From Gammaproteobacteria bacterium (GTDB lineage Bacteria; Pseudomonadota; Gammaproteobacteria; Ga0077536): a stretch of DNA of 64,000 bases. Position numbers and translations under genes: made by a program. Positions 1 through 7,755 of the stretch are shown here, one piece after another. The stretch spans positions 62,001 through 126,000 of the forward strand of contig JACQWY010000060.1 in the NCBI GenBank assembly GCA_016209015.1. Reading direction: 5' to 3'. Positions within the stretch are counted from its first letter, which is position 1, and every line of letters begins with the position of its first letter. The notes under the pieces are model-generated. The model was not told the origin of the DNA, made no database searches, and saw only the letters and a list, made by a program, of their open reading frames with translations.

Positions 1-2
1 TC

Positions 3-938
3 CTCGCCGCGGGCACGGCCTACGCGATGCATGGCATCCCGACGATCCCTTTCTACATCTTCTATTCGATCTTCGGCTTCCAACGCGTCGGCGACATGAT
101 CTGGGCCTGCGGCGACATGCTCGCCCGCGGCTTCCTGTTGGGCGGAACCGCGGGCCGCACGACGCTCAACGGTGAGGGCCTGCAGCACCAGGACGGCCAT
201 TCGCAGATCGTCGCGAACACCGTGCCGAACCTGAAGAGCTACGACCCCGCCTTCGCCTACGAGCTCGCGATCATCATCCGCGACGGCATCAAGCGCATGT
301 ACGAGGACGGCGAAGCGGTCTTCTACTACCTCACCGTCTACAACGAGAACTACGTCATGCCCGCGATGCCGGACGAGGATCCGACGGACGGCATCCTGCG
401 CGGCATCTATCGTTTCCGGCGCGGTGCGACGAACGCGGGCAGCGCGCGGCGCGTGCACCTCCTTGCGAGCGGCAGTCTCATGCAGCAGGCGCTCGCCGCG
501 GTGCCGCTGCTCGAGGCGCGCGGTTGCGCGGTCGACGTGTGGAGCGTGACGAGCTTCAACGAGCTTCAACGCGACGCGCTCGCCTGCGAGCGCTGGAACC
601 GCCTGCATCCCGAAGCGGCGCCGCGCCGGCCGTATCTGCAACAAGCGCTCGTGGGCGAGGAGGGCGCGTTCGTCGCGGTCACCGATTACATGAAGATCTA
701 CGCCGGCGCGATTGCGCCCTGGGTGCCGGGCGAGTTCGTCGCCCTCGGCACGGACGGCTACGGCGTCAGCGAGACACGTGACGCGCTCAGGCGCTATTAC
801 GAGGTCGATCCTGCGCACATCGTGCTCGCGGCCTTGGACGGTCTCAAACGTCGGGGTGCGGCCACGGGCGCGGAGATGGCGGAAGTCATCCGCGAGTTCG
901 GGATCGATGCGGACGCACCGGCAGCGGTGGAGCGCTGA
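3..938 (+). CDS. aceE: Pyruvate dehydrogenase E1 (homodimeric type), C-terminal part
   Basis: C-terminal part of the thiamine-diphosphate E1 subunit, which decarboxylates pyruvate and acetylates the lipoyl group of E2. The frame is already open at the window edge, so the start lies outside; about 311 residues remain of a protein usually near 890. Recognisable E1 stretches are FYSIFGFQRVGDMIW, LNGEGLQHQDGHS and VYNENYVMPAMP, typical of the single-chain AceE family rather than the alpha2beta2 E1. The stop is separated by one base from the E2 start, so the two genes are almost certainly co-transcribed and translationally coupled. No lpd (E3) follows here. Confidence 0.96.
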   Translation, partial: LAAGTAYAMHGIPTIPFYIFYSIFGFQRVGDMIWACGDMLARGFLLGGTAGRTTLNGEGLQHQDGHSQIVANTVPNLKSYDPAFAYELAIIIRDGIKRMYEDGEAVFYYLTVYNENYVMPAMPDEDPTDGILRGIYRFRRGATNAGSARRVHLLASGSLMQQALAAVPLLEARGCAVDVWSVTSFNELQRDALACERWNRLHPEAAPRRPYLQQALVGEEGAFVAVTDYMKIYAGAIAPWVPGEFVALGTDGYGVSETRDALRRYYEVDPAHIVLAALDGLKRRGAATGAEMAEVIREFGIDADAPAAVER

Positions 939-939
939 G

Positions 940-2223
940 ATGGGCACGCAAGGTCGAGAATTGAGGATCCCCGAGCTCGGCGAAGGCACGGTGGAAGGCA
1001 CGGTCGTCGCGGTGCTCGTCGCGCCCGGTGCGACGGTGGAAGCGGGGCAGAGCCTGATCGAGGTCGAGACCGACAAGGTGACGATGGAAGTGCCGGCGGA
1101 GTGCGCGGGTCGGATCCTGGAGCTCACGATCGAAGTCGGCCAGACCGTCGCGCCCGGGCTGCGCTTCGCGAGCATCGATGCGACGGCCGAGGAGATCGCG
1201 CGCGCCGTGCCCGAGGCGGCCGCGAGCGGCGCCGCGGCGATCCCGGCATCGGTGGCGGAGACTGCGGTCCGCCGTCCGAACGAGCGCCTGGAGGCCGCGA
1301 ATACCGCGGTTTTCGTCCCGGCGGCGGCGCCGCCGCGCATCCTGCCCGCGGGCCCCGCCGCGCGCCGCGAAGCGCGCGAGCTCGGCGTCGATCTCGGATC
1401 CGTGCAGGGCACGGGCCCGCGCCAGCGCATCAGCCGCGAGGACGTACGTCGTCACGTGCGTCGCGCACTCGCAAACGGCCCGGCCGCGCAGCCGGTGGTC
1501 GAGCCCCTGCCCGACCTCGCGGCTTTCGGACCCGTGCACAGCGAGCCGCTCGCGCGCATCGCGCAGACGACGGCGAAGAACATGGTCCGCTCCGCGACGC
1601 TCATCCCGCATGCCTGGGTGCAGGTCACGGCGGACGGGACGGCGCTCGACGCGGCGCGGCGCGATCTGCGTCGGGCGCAGGCCGACGGCGAGGCGCCATT
1701 GACCTTGAGCGTGCTCGTCGTGCGCGCGGTCGCGAAAGTGCTCGCCGCGCATCCGCGTATCAACGCAGCTTACGACGCGCAGAGCCAGTCACTGATCCTG
1801 CGCGACTACGTGAACGTCGGGCTCGCCGTCGCGACGCCGCGCGGCCTCGTCGTCCCGGTCGTGCGCGACCCGCTCGCAAAGGATTTGAAGGCGCTCGCTG
1901 CCGACGTCGACGAGCTCGTGCGCGGCGCGCGCGACCAGAAGCTGCCGCTGCGCGCCTACCAGGGCGCGGGCTTCACGATCTCGAACCTCGGCGGCCACGG
2001 CGTCGACAGTCTGCAGCCGATCGTGAACTGGCCCGAAGTCGCGATTCTCGGTGTCGGCGCGATCGTCGAGATGCCGCGCGTGATCGACGGACAGGTGGCG
2101 ATCCGCCGCTGTCTCTCGCTCACCCTCGGCTTCGATCACCGCGTGATCAACGGCGCGGAGGCGGCGGGCTTCCTGGGTGCAGTGAAGGCGGAACTGGAGA
2201 ATCCGTTGCGGCTCGCGATGTGA
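940..2223 (+). CDS. aceF: Dihydrolipoamide acetyltransferase (pyruvate dehydrogenase E2)
   Basis: Transfers the acetyl group from lipoyl-lysine to CoA and forms the core of the pyruvate dehydrogenase complex. The 427-residue product has one N-terminal lipoyl domain (motif VETDKVTMEVPAE, lipoylated Lys46), an Ala/Pro-rich linker, a peripheral-subunit-binding domain around residues 130-170 (ARELGVDLGSVQGTGPRQRI) and a catalytic domain ending in FDHRVINGA with active-site His400. The Asn at 404 replaces the Asp of most E2s but is also known in other pseudomonad-type E2p. I chose ATG 940, one base after the aceE stop; the frame is open further upstream inside aceE, but that part is out of frame with aceE and not coding. 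A single lipoyl domain is fewer than the three of E. coli. Confidence 0.95.
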   Translation: MGTQGRELRIPELGEGTVEGTVVAVLVAPGATVEAGQSLIEVETDKVTMEVPAECAGRILELTIEVGQTVAPGLRFASIDATAEEIARAVPEAAASGAAAIPASVAETAVRRPNERLEAANTAVFVPAAAPPRILPAGPAARREARELGVDLGSVQGTGPRQRISREDVRRHVRRALANGPAAQPVVEPLPDLAAFGPVHSEPLARIAQTTAKNMVRSATLIPHAWVQVTADGTALDAARRDLRRAQADGEAPLTLSVLVVRAVAKVLAAHPRINAAYDAQSQSLILRDYVNVGLAVATPRGLVVPVVRDPLAKDLKALAADVDELVRGARDQKLPLRAYQGAGFTISNLGGHGVDSLQPIVNWPEVAILGVGAIVEMPRVIDGQVAIRRCLSLTLGFDHRVINGAEAAGFLGAVKAELENPLRLAM

Positions 2224-2280
2224 GCATCCGGATGTCGACGCTCGGGGACGTGCGATTCCCGCGCTGGTGCCGACGGGCAT

Positions 2281-2437
2281 TGGGGTCAGGTTCGATTTCG
2301 CGGCCGACCCGGGCGATCCTGGCCCGGGCGCTTACCCGCGAATTCGGACGGGAAATGGGGTCAGGTTCGAATTCGCGACCGAGGCCGGTGACCCTGGCGC
2401 GGGCGGTCAGCCGCGAAATCGAACCTGACCCCATTTC
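2281..2437. repeat. GGGGTCAGG-type palindromic repeat, copy 1
   Basis: Three arms of one motif: TGGGGTCAGGTTCGATTTCG at 2281, the same motif with AATTCG near 2357, and its inverted complement CGAAATCGAACCTGACCCCA ending near 2434. The arms can pair into long hairpins. The same element recurs at 3211-3294, on the other side of the membrane-protein gene. It fills most of the 294-base gap after aceF and may also act as its terminator. It resembles REP/BIME elements in layout; no transposase lies nearby. Confidence 0.85.
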
Positions 2438-2517
2438 CCTCTGCACGTCCTTCGTGGCGGCGGGGTTGCACGAACTTCAGGCCCGTCGGGCTTCCTTCGT
2501 CAGCACCGACCTACGTG

Positions 2518-3078
2518 CTACCCGCGACGCCGCCATCCCACGATCGCCATCAGCAGCGAATACACCGTGAACGTTCCCGGCGTCAGGCGTTGTTCGAGCG
2601 TCATCGCCGTGCCGCCGAGGAAGGCGAGCGCGTTCGCGGCCGTGTAGCCGAGCCAGATCCTCGCGGTCGGTCGATCGGGCTCGCGGGCGAGCGCGACGAG
2701 TCCGGGCAGACCGGCGATGCAGGCCGCGGCCGTCGCGGCGATGGTCGCAGTGCGCGCGCCGGACGCGTACCAGACCACGAGGCAGAGGCCGACCATCCCG
2801 AGCACCGTGGCCTCGAAGCGGCCCCACTGGAACTGGCGCTGCTTCACGAGCAGCGCGACGAGCGTGAGATCACCGACCATGAAGCCCGCGATCACCCAGT
2901 AGTTGCCGCGCTGCTCGACGAGGCTGCCGATCAGCACGAGATCGAGCGCCGCCCACAGGAGCCAGGTCACGCAGCTCTGCCCGGCGCCGCCTTCGCTGCG
3001 GATGCGGCGGAACATGGGCACGAAGAGCGCGAGCGCGAGGATCGTCGAGGCGGCGTTGAGGAGGGTGTGGTGGTTCAT
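2518..3078 (-). CDS. Hypothetical multi-pass membrane protein
   Basis: 186-residue protein of unknown function with about six hydrophobic segments (for example STILALALFVPMF, WVIAGFMVGDLTLVALL, ATVLGMVGLCLVVWY) and short basic loops, which predicts an inner-membrane protein. I see no catalytic motif. The frame is open further upstream to 3165, but that extension is Arg/Pro-rich and non-hydrophobic, so I place the start at the ATG (MNHHTLLNAAS) directly before the first membrane segment; no strong ribosome binding site decides it. The gene stands alone between two copies of the GGGGTCAGG repeat. Confidence 0.75.
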   Translation of the reverse strand: MNHHTLLNAASTILALALFVPMFRRIRSEGGAGQSCVTWLLWAALDLVLIGSLVEQRGNYWVIAGFMVGDLTLVALLVKQRQFQWGRFEATVLGMVGLCLVVWYASGARTATIAATAAACIAGLPGLVALAREPDRPTARIWLGYTAANALAFLGGTAMTLEQRLTPGTFTVYSLLMAIVGWRRRG

Positions 3079-3210
3079 GGGCTGCGGAGACAGTTTACCC
3101 GGCGGGCCGGGTGAGGAGGCGCGTCGGGGACTATGTCGGGCTTGCCGAGTCAGCCCAACAGTCATGAAGTTTGTGCAGCGCCCGCAATCATGAAAGACGC
3201 GTAGAGGGAA

Positions 3211-3294
3211 TTGGGGTCAGGTTCGATTTCGCGGCGAACGTTATGGTGCGTACCCGGGCGCTCGCCCGCGAATTCGAACCTGACCCCATTTCCC
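3211..3294. repeat. GGGGTCAGG-type palindromic repeat, copy 2
   Basis: Inverted repeat: TTGGGGTCAGGTTCGATTTC at 3211 faces CGAATTCGAACCTGACCCCA ending near 3288, separated by about 40 bases containing CCGGGCGCTCGCCCG. Same family as 2281-2437. It lies in the promoter-side gap of the membrane-protein gene. Confidence 0.85.
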
Positions 3295-3424
3295 GTCGGC
3301 GCCGCCGCTCTTTCACGGCAACGGTCGTGAAGCGTGAGCATCACCCGCCATGCTGAATGATGCTGACGGTTGATTTTTCGGAGCGCGCGCCTCGCGGCAC
3401 CGTCACCGGCTGCTGCTGCCACCA

Positions 3425-3592
3425 CGACCCGCGCACCCGGGAATCCAGTCGGTGACCCACGGGTGAGGCCGTGACCCGCGGCATTCCAGAGAGCCGGGTC
3501 CGGGCCTCGGCGCTGCGATCCGACGCCTGACCCCGGGGCTGATCCGCTGCGCCGGGGCTCGACGAGTGGATGCTGCCTGCGCGGGAATGACG
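3425..3592. repeat. About 170-bp palindromic intergenic repeat, copy 1
   Basis: Element bounded by CCGGGAATCCAGTCGGTGAC on the left and GAGTGGAT...GCGCGGGAATGACG on the right, with an inner GCCGGGGCTCGACGA segment. Two further copies lie at 35944-36115 (opposite orientation) and 40873-41045 (same orientation). Its ends are imperfectly complementary, so the whole unit can fold into one long stem. It occupies most of the 582-base gap between the membrane-protein gene and msrQ; nothing else is visible there beyond the shorter repeat at 3211. Confidence 0.75.
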
Positions 3593-3660
3593 ATGGAGCG
3601 AGGCGGGCGCTGCGTCGATACCGGGCCTCATTCATGGGAACCTGCCGGTCTCCCGCGCCG

Positions 3661-4341
3661 CTAGGGCTCCACCACCCTCCCGCACGCCTGCGGCGCCCCG
3701 CATCCACACCCCGCTGCCATCGCCGGCCGCGCGCGCAACCAGCGTCGCCGCCACTGCACGAGCCGGTAGAGGCCGAGGACGGCGAAGATCGCGGCGTAGA
3801 TCGCAGGCTCCGTGACGTCTTTCTTCACCGACATCCAGAAGTGCATCGTGCCGAGGAAGGCGATGACGTAGACGAGCCGATGCAGCGTCGTCCAGCGGCG
3901 GCCGAGCTTGCGCATCATGTTCTGAGTCGACGTCACGGCGAGCGGGATCATGAGCACGAGGCCCGTCATGCCGATCATGATGTAGGGACGCTTCGCGAGA
4001 TCGCGCAGCAGCTCGCCCCAGTCGAGCTGCACGTCGAGCAGCGCGTAGACGAGCCAGTGCAGCATGAGGTAGGCGAATGCCGCGAGGCCGAGCTTGCGGC
4101 GATGACGGGCGAGCCAGTGCAGCCCGGTGAGCTGACGGAGCGGCGTGACGGCGAGCGTCGCGACGAGGAAGCGCAGCGTCCAGTCGCCGAGGAAGTGCTC
4201 GCCCGCCTTGATCGGGTTCGAGCCGAAGTGGCGCGTGCCGAGCAGGAGATCGGAGCCTACGCCGTAAGCCGCGACGAGGCCCGGTACGCAGCACAGCGCG
4301 AGCAGCGCCCAGCCGAACCAGCGGGGTTCCCGGATGCTCAT
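3661..4341 (-). CDS. msrQ: MsrQ, heme-binding membrane subunit of the MsrPQ methionine sulfoxide reductase
   Basis: Integral membrane b-type cytochrome of the YedZ/MsrQ family that passes electrons from the respiratory chain to periplasmic MsrP. The 226-residue product has about six membrane segments with conserved His in LMLHWLVYALLD, RRWTTLHRLVYVI and GTMHFWMSVKKD, the expected heme-ligand regions. The start ATG at 4341 lies one base after the msrP stop (TGAGATG), which selects MSIREPRW over a longer upstream frame and indicates translational coupling. The C-terminus ends in a short Cys/Gly-rich tail (GCGCGAPQACG) that I do not recognise as part of the family. Confidence 0.93.
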   Translation of the reverse strand: MSIREPRWFGWALLALCCVPGLVAAYGVGSDLLLGTRHFGSNPIKAGEHFLGDWTLRFLVATLAVTPLRQLTGLHWLARHRRKLGLAAFAYLMLHWLVYALLDVQLDWGELLRDLAKRPYIMIGMTGLVLMIPLAVTSTQNMMRKLGRRWTTLHRLVYVIAFLGTMHFWMSVKKDVTEPAIYAAIFAVLGLYRLVQWRRRWLRARPAMAAGCGCGAPQACGRVVEP

Positions 4342-4342
4342 C

Positions 4343-5278
4343 TCAGAAGTTCTTGCGCAGATCCATGCCGGCATAGAGCGAGGCGACGCTCTCCGCATAG
4401 CCGTTGAACGGCAGCGTCGGACGCTTCGCGAATTCGCCGATGCGTCGCTCCTTGTGCTGGCTCCAGCGCGGGTGGTCGACCTCCGGATTCACGTTCGCGT
4501 AGAAGCCGTACTCGTCCGGCGCGGCGAGATTCCAGGCCGTGTCCGGCATCTTGTCGGTGAGCGTGATCCGATTGATCGCCTTGATGCCCTTGAAGCCGTA
4601 CTTCCAGGGCACGACGAGACGGAGCGGCGCGCCGTTCTGGTTCGGCAGATCGCGGCCGTAGACGCCGGTCGCGAGCATGACGAGGGGGTGCATGGCCTCG
4701 TCGAGGCGCAGGCCCTCGGTATACGGCCATGTCAACACCGGCGCGCGCAGGCCGGGCATCGTGTCCGGCGCGAACACCGTCGTGAACATCACGTATTTCG
4801 CCTGGCCGGTCGGTGCCGCGCGCTTCAGCACGTCGGCGAGCGGGATGCCGCGCCACGGCACGACCATGGACCAGGCTTCGACGCAGCGATGGCGGTAGAT
4901 GCGGTCCTCGAGCTTGGAGGGCTTCAGGAAATCCTCGAGCTGGTATCGCGCCGGCTTCTCGACCATCCCGTCGACGGTCACGGCCCAGGGCGTCGGTTTG
5001 TAGGCGCCGGAATTCGCGGCGGGATCGGTCTTCTCGAGTCCGAACTCGTAGAAGTTGTTGTAGTTCGTCACGTCCGCCCAGGGCGTCGGCCTGTCGTCCT
5101 TCTGCAGACCGAACGGCGTGCCCGTTGCCTTGGGATCGTCGTCGGCCGAGGCGCAGCCCGGCAGTGCGGCCGAGATCGCGAGCGCGCCGGCGGCGGCGAG
5201 GAAGCCGCGGCGATCGAAGTACAGCGACTCGGGCGTGATCGCCGAGGACGGCAGGTCGGACGGACGCTTGATCGACAT
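4343..5278 (-). CDS. msrP: MsrP, molybdopterin-dependent protein-methionine-sulfoxide reductase
   Basis: Periplasmic Mo-cofactor enzyme (YedY family) that repairs oxidised methionines in envelope proteins. The 311-residue product begins with a twin-arginine signal ([16 protein letters not shown], Arg23-Arg24) followed by an LPGCAS segment, so it is exported folded through Tat. The Mo-coordinating cysteine is Cys132 in [11 protein letters not shown]. Fold signatures include [13 protein letters not shown] and [17 protein letters not shown]. It is the first gene of the msrPQ operon. A purine-rich GGGAGCAGCC precedes the ATG. Confidence 0.95.
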   Translation of the reverse strand: MSIKRPSDLPSSAITPESLYFDRRGFLAAAGALAISAALPGCASADDDPKATGTPFGLQKDDRPTPWADVTNYNNFYEFGLEKTDPAANSGAYKPTPWAVTVDGMVEKPARYQLEDFLKPSKLEDRIYRHRCVEAWSMVVPWRGIPLADVLKRAAPTGQAKYVMFTTVFAPDTMPGLRAPVLTWPYTEGLRLDEAMHPLVMLATGVYGRDLPNQNGAPLRLVVPWKYGFKGIKAINRITLTDKMPDTAWNLAAPDEYGFYANVNPEVDHPRWSQHKERRIGEFAKRPTLPFNGYAESVASLYAGMDLRKNF

Positions 5279-5382
5279 GGGCTGCTCCCGGAGGCTGATA
5301 CAGGATACGTGACTGGGCGCCGCGCGGATCGCTGCGGGCGTCCGGCGTGCTTTCGGTCAGACCGCGCGCCGCACGCCGGGGT

Positions 5383-5694
5383 TCATTTGTCCCACATGAC
5401 GTAGGACTTCTTCCGCACCGCGCGCTTCAGCATGTCGACGAGCGGGAACGCGCGCTGACCGATGCCGACGCGCGGCTGGCCTTCCTCGTCCTCGCCGCCA
5501 GCGGTGTCCGCGGGGTGCGCCTGCGCGTGACGGGCGAGGCCCGCCTCGAGCTTCTCGAGCGCGGCCGGCACGTCCTCGGCGGCAATCGCGCCGGGCACCG
5601 TACCGCCGTGCCCCATGAGGCGGATGAGCTCGAGGGCGATGTCGCCGAACATGACGATCTCGGCGGTGTCTCTACTGCGGAACTTGACGAGCAT
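5383..5694 (-). CDS. DUF1840 family protein
   Basis: 103-residue soluble protein. The opening MLVKFRSRDTAEIVMFGDIA, the segment LIRLMGHGGTVPGAI and the closing FPLVDMLKRAVRKKSYVMWD are the hallmarks of DUF1840, a family found mainly in beta- and gammaproteobacteria and of unknown function. It ends 104 bases before msrP on the same strand and starts 16 bases after the YbaK-type gene, so the three may share a transcript. Confidence 0.9.
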   Translation of the reverse strand: MLVKFRSRDTAEIVMFGDIALELIRLMGHGGTVPGAIAAEDVPAALEKLEAGLARHAQAHPADTAGGEDEEGQPRVGIGQRAFPLVDMLKRAVRKKSYVMWDK

Positions 5695-5710
5695 GGAACC
5701 TCCTCGGCGG

Positions 5711-6190
5711 TCAGGCGATGTCGGCGAGCGTGCCGCCGGTCAGCGCCACGAGCGAGTGCGGGTCGAGTCTGAAAACCGCGTGCGGCGTGCCGGCCGCGGC
5801 CCAGATTTCCGCGTGCGCGAGGAGATCGCGATCGATCAGCGTCGGCAGCGCGACCGCGTGGCCGAGCGGCGGAATGCCGCCGATCGCGAAGCCCGTCCGC
5901 GCCCGCACGTATGCGGCATCGGCCTTCGCGATCGGCCGCGCGATGAGCGATTCGACCCGTCGCTCGTCGATGCGGTTCACGCCGCTCGCGACGACGAGCA
6001 CCGGGCTGTCGTCGTCCGCCGACCGGAACACGATGGACTTCGCAATCTGCGCGATCGTGCAGCCCAGCGCCGCCGCGGCCTCGGCCGCGGTGCGCGCGCT
6101 CGTCGGCAACTCGATCACGGCGAAGGGCGCGCCGCGCGCGGCGAGCGCGGCCTGGATGCGCCGTGCACTGTCGTTCGTGAGTCCACTCAT
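5711..6190 (-). CDS. YbaK/EbsC-family aminoacyl-tRNA deacylase-like protein
   Basis: 159-residue YbaK/ProX-superfamily protein, a fold that hydrolyses mischarged aminoacyl-tRNA in trans. Visible family features are AALGCTIAQIAKSIVFRSAD (with the conserved Lys), VLVVASGVNRIDERRV and FAIGGIPPLGHAVALPTLID, where the GGIPPLGH loop is diagnostic. The start at ATG 6190 (MSGLTNDSARRI) is chosen because the upstream extension is Arg/Gly-rich. It probably heads the short operon with the DUF1840 gene. The preferred tRNA cannot be read from sequence. Confidence 0.9.
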   Translation of the reverse strand: MSGLTNDSARRIQAALAARGAPFAVIELPTSARTAAEAAAALGCTIAQIAKSIVFRSADDDSPVLVVASGVNRIDERRVESLIARPIAKADAAYVRARTGFAIGGIPPLGHAVALPTLIDRDLLAHAEIWAAAGTPHAVFRLDPHSLVALTGGTLADIA

Positions 6191-6443
6191 GCGCCTACTA
6201 TCCGCCGTGCCGCGGCCGCGAAGCAAGCCGTCGCGCACCCGGCCGGGGCGCGGGCCGCGTGCGTCGCTCACCGCGGGGGAAGCGCCTGCATCTTTGCCGG
6301 CGGCGCGCGGTCATACTCTCCAGAAACCCCTCCGACGCACGCTATCGAATCAGCGGGCGCGCGACATCGGCGACCGCGATGCGTGACCGGCTGGCCCCGG
6401 TCCGGAGCGGGCTCCAGCGGCCCATAGCAATGGAGCGAGGACT

Positions 6444-6809
6444 ATGAACGACTTCCCCCGGGTGCGGCTCGCCGAAGCCACGCTCTCGCAGGTGCTCTAC
6501 TGGTACATCTGGCCGTTCTGGATGTTCAAGGACGTCAATCGCGGCTCGACGATGGAACGCATCGCCGCTTATCGCTACAACCGCGATCGCCGCATGTTCC
6601 TGCCACCCTATCTCGTGAAGTGGTGTCTGATCTTCTGCGGCTTCGTCGGCGCGATCGCGCTGTTCGACACGCATGGTCAGCTCTATTCCGCCGGGGTGCT
6701 GCTCGCGAGCGGCGCCGGCCTGCTCGCGGCCTGGTCGCTCGTCGTGATGATGATGATCTCCGTGACCTGGTTGTGTCTCAGTTGCTGGGAGCATCCCGGC
6801 CAGCCGTGA
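6444..6809 (+). CDS. Hypothetical two-helix membrane protein
   Basis: 121-residue protein that I do not recognise. The N-terminal half carries aromatic and charged residues (LYWYIWPFWMFKDVNRG); the second half contains two hydrophobic segments (WCLIFCGFVGAIALF and LLASGAGLLAAWSLVVMMM) followed by a cytosolic or periplasmic tail with two cysteines. The ATG is preceded by GGAGCGAGGACT, a good ribosome binding site. It stands alone between the divergent YbaK operon and the nitroreductase. Confidence 0.75.
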   Translation: MNDFPRVRLAEATLSQVLYWYIWPFWMFKDVNRGSTMERIAAYRYNRDRRMFLPPYLVKWCLIFCGFVGAIALFDTHGQLYSAGVLLASGAGLLAAWSLVVMMMISVTWLCLSCWEHPGQP

Positions 6810-6865
6810 ACCCCGCGGCGGGCGCCCCGCGCCCGGGGACGCCCGCCACCGCTCATCCCGTCTGC

Positions 6866-6871
6866 TAGAAT
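6866..6871 (+). promoter_or_regulatory. Possible -10 hexamer TAGAAT for the nitroreductase
   Basis: TAGAAT lies 57 bases upstream of the nitroreductase ATG in otherwise GC-rich sequence. No convincing -35 is seen. Similar hexamers precede several other genes in the window. Confidence 0.35.
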
Positions 6872-6928
6872 CCGGCCCGATCACCGTCACCACGGACGGC
6901 GCCGCCGTTCCCCAACCCAGGAAGAGTC

Positions 6929-7624
6929 ATGGATCACCTGAGCCAGCAGCAGGCCGTCGACGAGGCCATTCAGTCCCGCCGTTCCGTGCGGGCCTTTCTC
7001 CCGACCGAAATTCCGCGCGCCCAGATCGAGGAGCTCCTCGCGATCGCCTCGCGTTCCGCCTCCGGCACGAACATCCAGCCCTGGCACGTCCACGTGCTGA
7101 CGGGCGAGCGCAAGCGCCGGCTCTCGCAGCGCATCCTCGCCGCGTTCAACGATCCGGTGGAAGCGGAGAAGCACCAGGCCGAGTTTTCGATCTATCCCGA
7201 GACCTGGATTTCGCCCTACATCGATCGCCGCCGCAAAGTCGGCTGGGATCTCTACTCGCTGCTCGGCATCGGCAAGGGCGACCGCGAGCGCACGCATGCG
7301 CAGCACGCGAAGAACTTCGACTTCTTCGGCGCGCCGGTCGGTATGATCTTCACCATCCACCGTGTGCTCGGCTACGCGGCGTGGATCGACTACGGCATGT
7401 TCCTCGGCAATCTCATGACCGCCGCGCGCGGGCACGGTCTGCACACCTGCCCGCAGTTCGCGTTCGCGCAGTTCCACACCATCATCAACGACGAGCTCGC
7501 GCTCGGGCCGGACTTCAAGGTGCTGTGCGGCATGTCGCTCGGCTACGAGGATACGGGCGCGATCGAGAACACGCTGCGTTCCGAGCGCGCGCCGGTCGCG
7601 GAATGGGCGACGTTCCTCGATTGA
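6929..7624 (+). CDS. Nitroreductase-family FMN oxidoreductase
   Basis: 231-residue FMN-dependent NAD(P)H oxidoreductase of the nitroreductase fold. The N-terminus carries the family FMN-binding signature SRRSVRAFLPTEIPRAQIEE followed by ASRSASGTNIQPWHV; the C-terminal part has GMSLGYED, typical of the family end. Such enzymes reduce nitroaromatics, quinones or enones; the real substrate is unknown. GGAAGAGTC before the ATG serves as ribosome binding site. It is followed by acyl-CoA genes, so a role in the same catabolic region is plausible but not shown. Confidence 0.92.
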   Translation: MDHLSQQQAVDEAIQSRRSVRAFLPTEIPRAQIEELLAIASRSASGTNIQPWHVHVLTGERKRRLSQRILAAFNDPVEAEKHQAEFSIYPETWISPYIDRRRKVGWDLYSLLGIGKGDRERTHAQHAKNFDFFGAPVGMIFTIHRVLGYAAWIDYGMFLGNLMTAARGHGLHTCPQFAFAQFHTIINDELALGPDFKVLCGMSLGYEDTGAIENTLRSERAPVAEWATFLD

Positions 7625-7755
7625 ACGGGCATCCGATCTGGGCCCGGACTTGGCATCGATCAAGTTCCGGGTACCAGCGCCCGACTACTCTGCGGCGCGA
7701 CAGCCGGCCGCAACGTACGGCCGGCACTTCCGGATGATGAGGGAGGGGGGACTTC

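Noticed and set aside
886-1752. Long reverse-strand open frame of 288 codons across aceF
   Set aside because: It is Arg/His-rich with no family similarity and lies opposite the clearly coding aceF; such shadow frames are expected at this GC content.
940-2223. Asn instead of Asp in the E2 catalytic motif DHRVINGA as a possible defect
   Set aside because: The same Asn is found in the well-studied Azotobacter-type E2p, so it is a normal variant.
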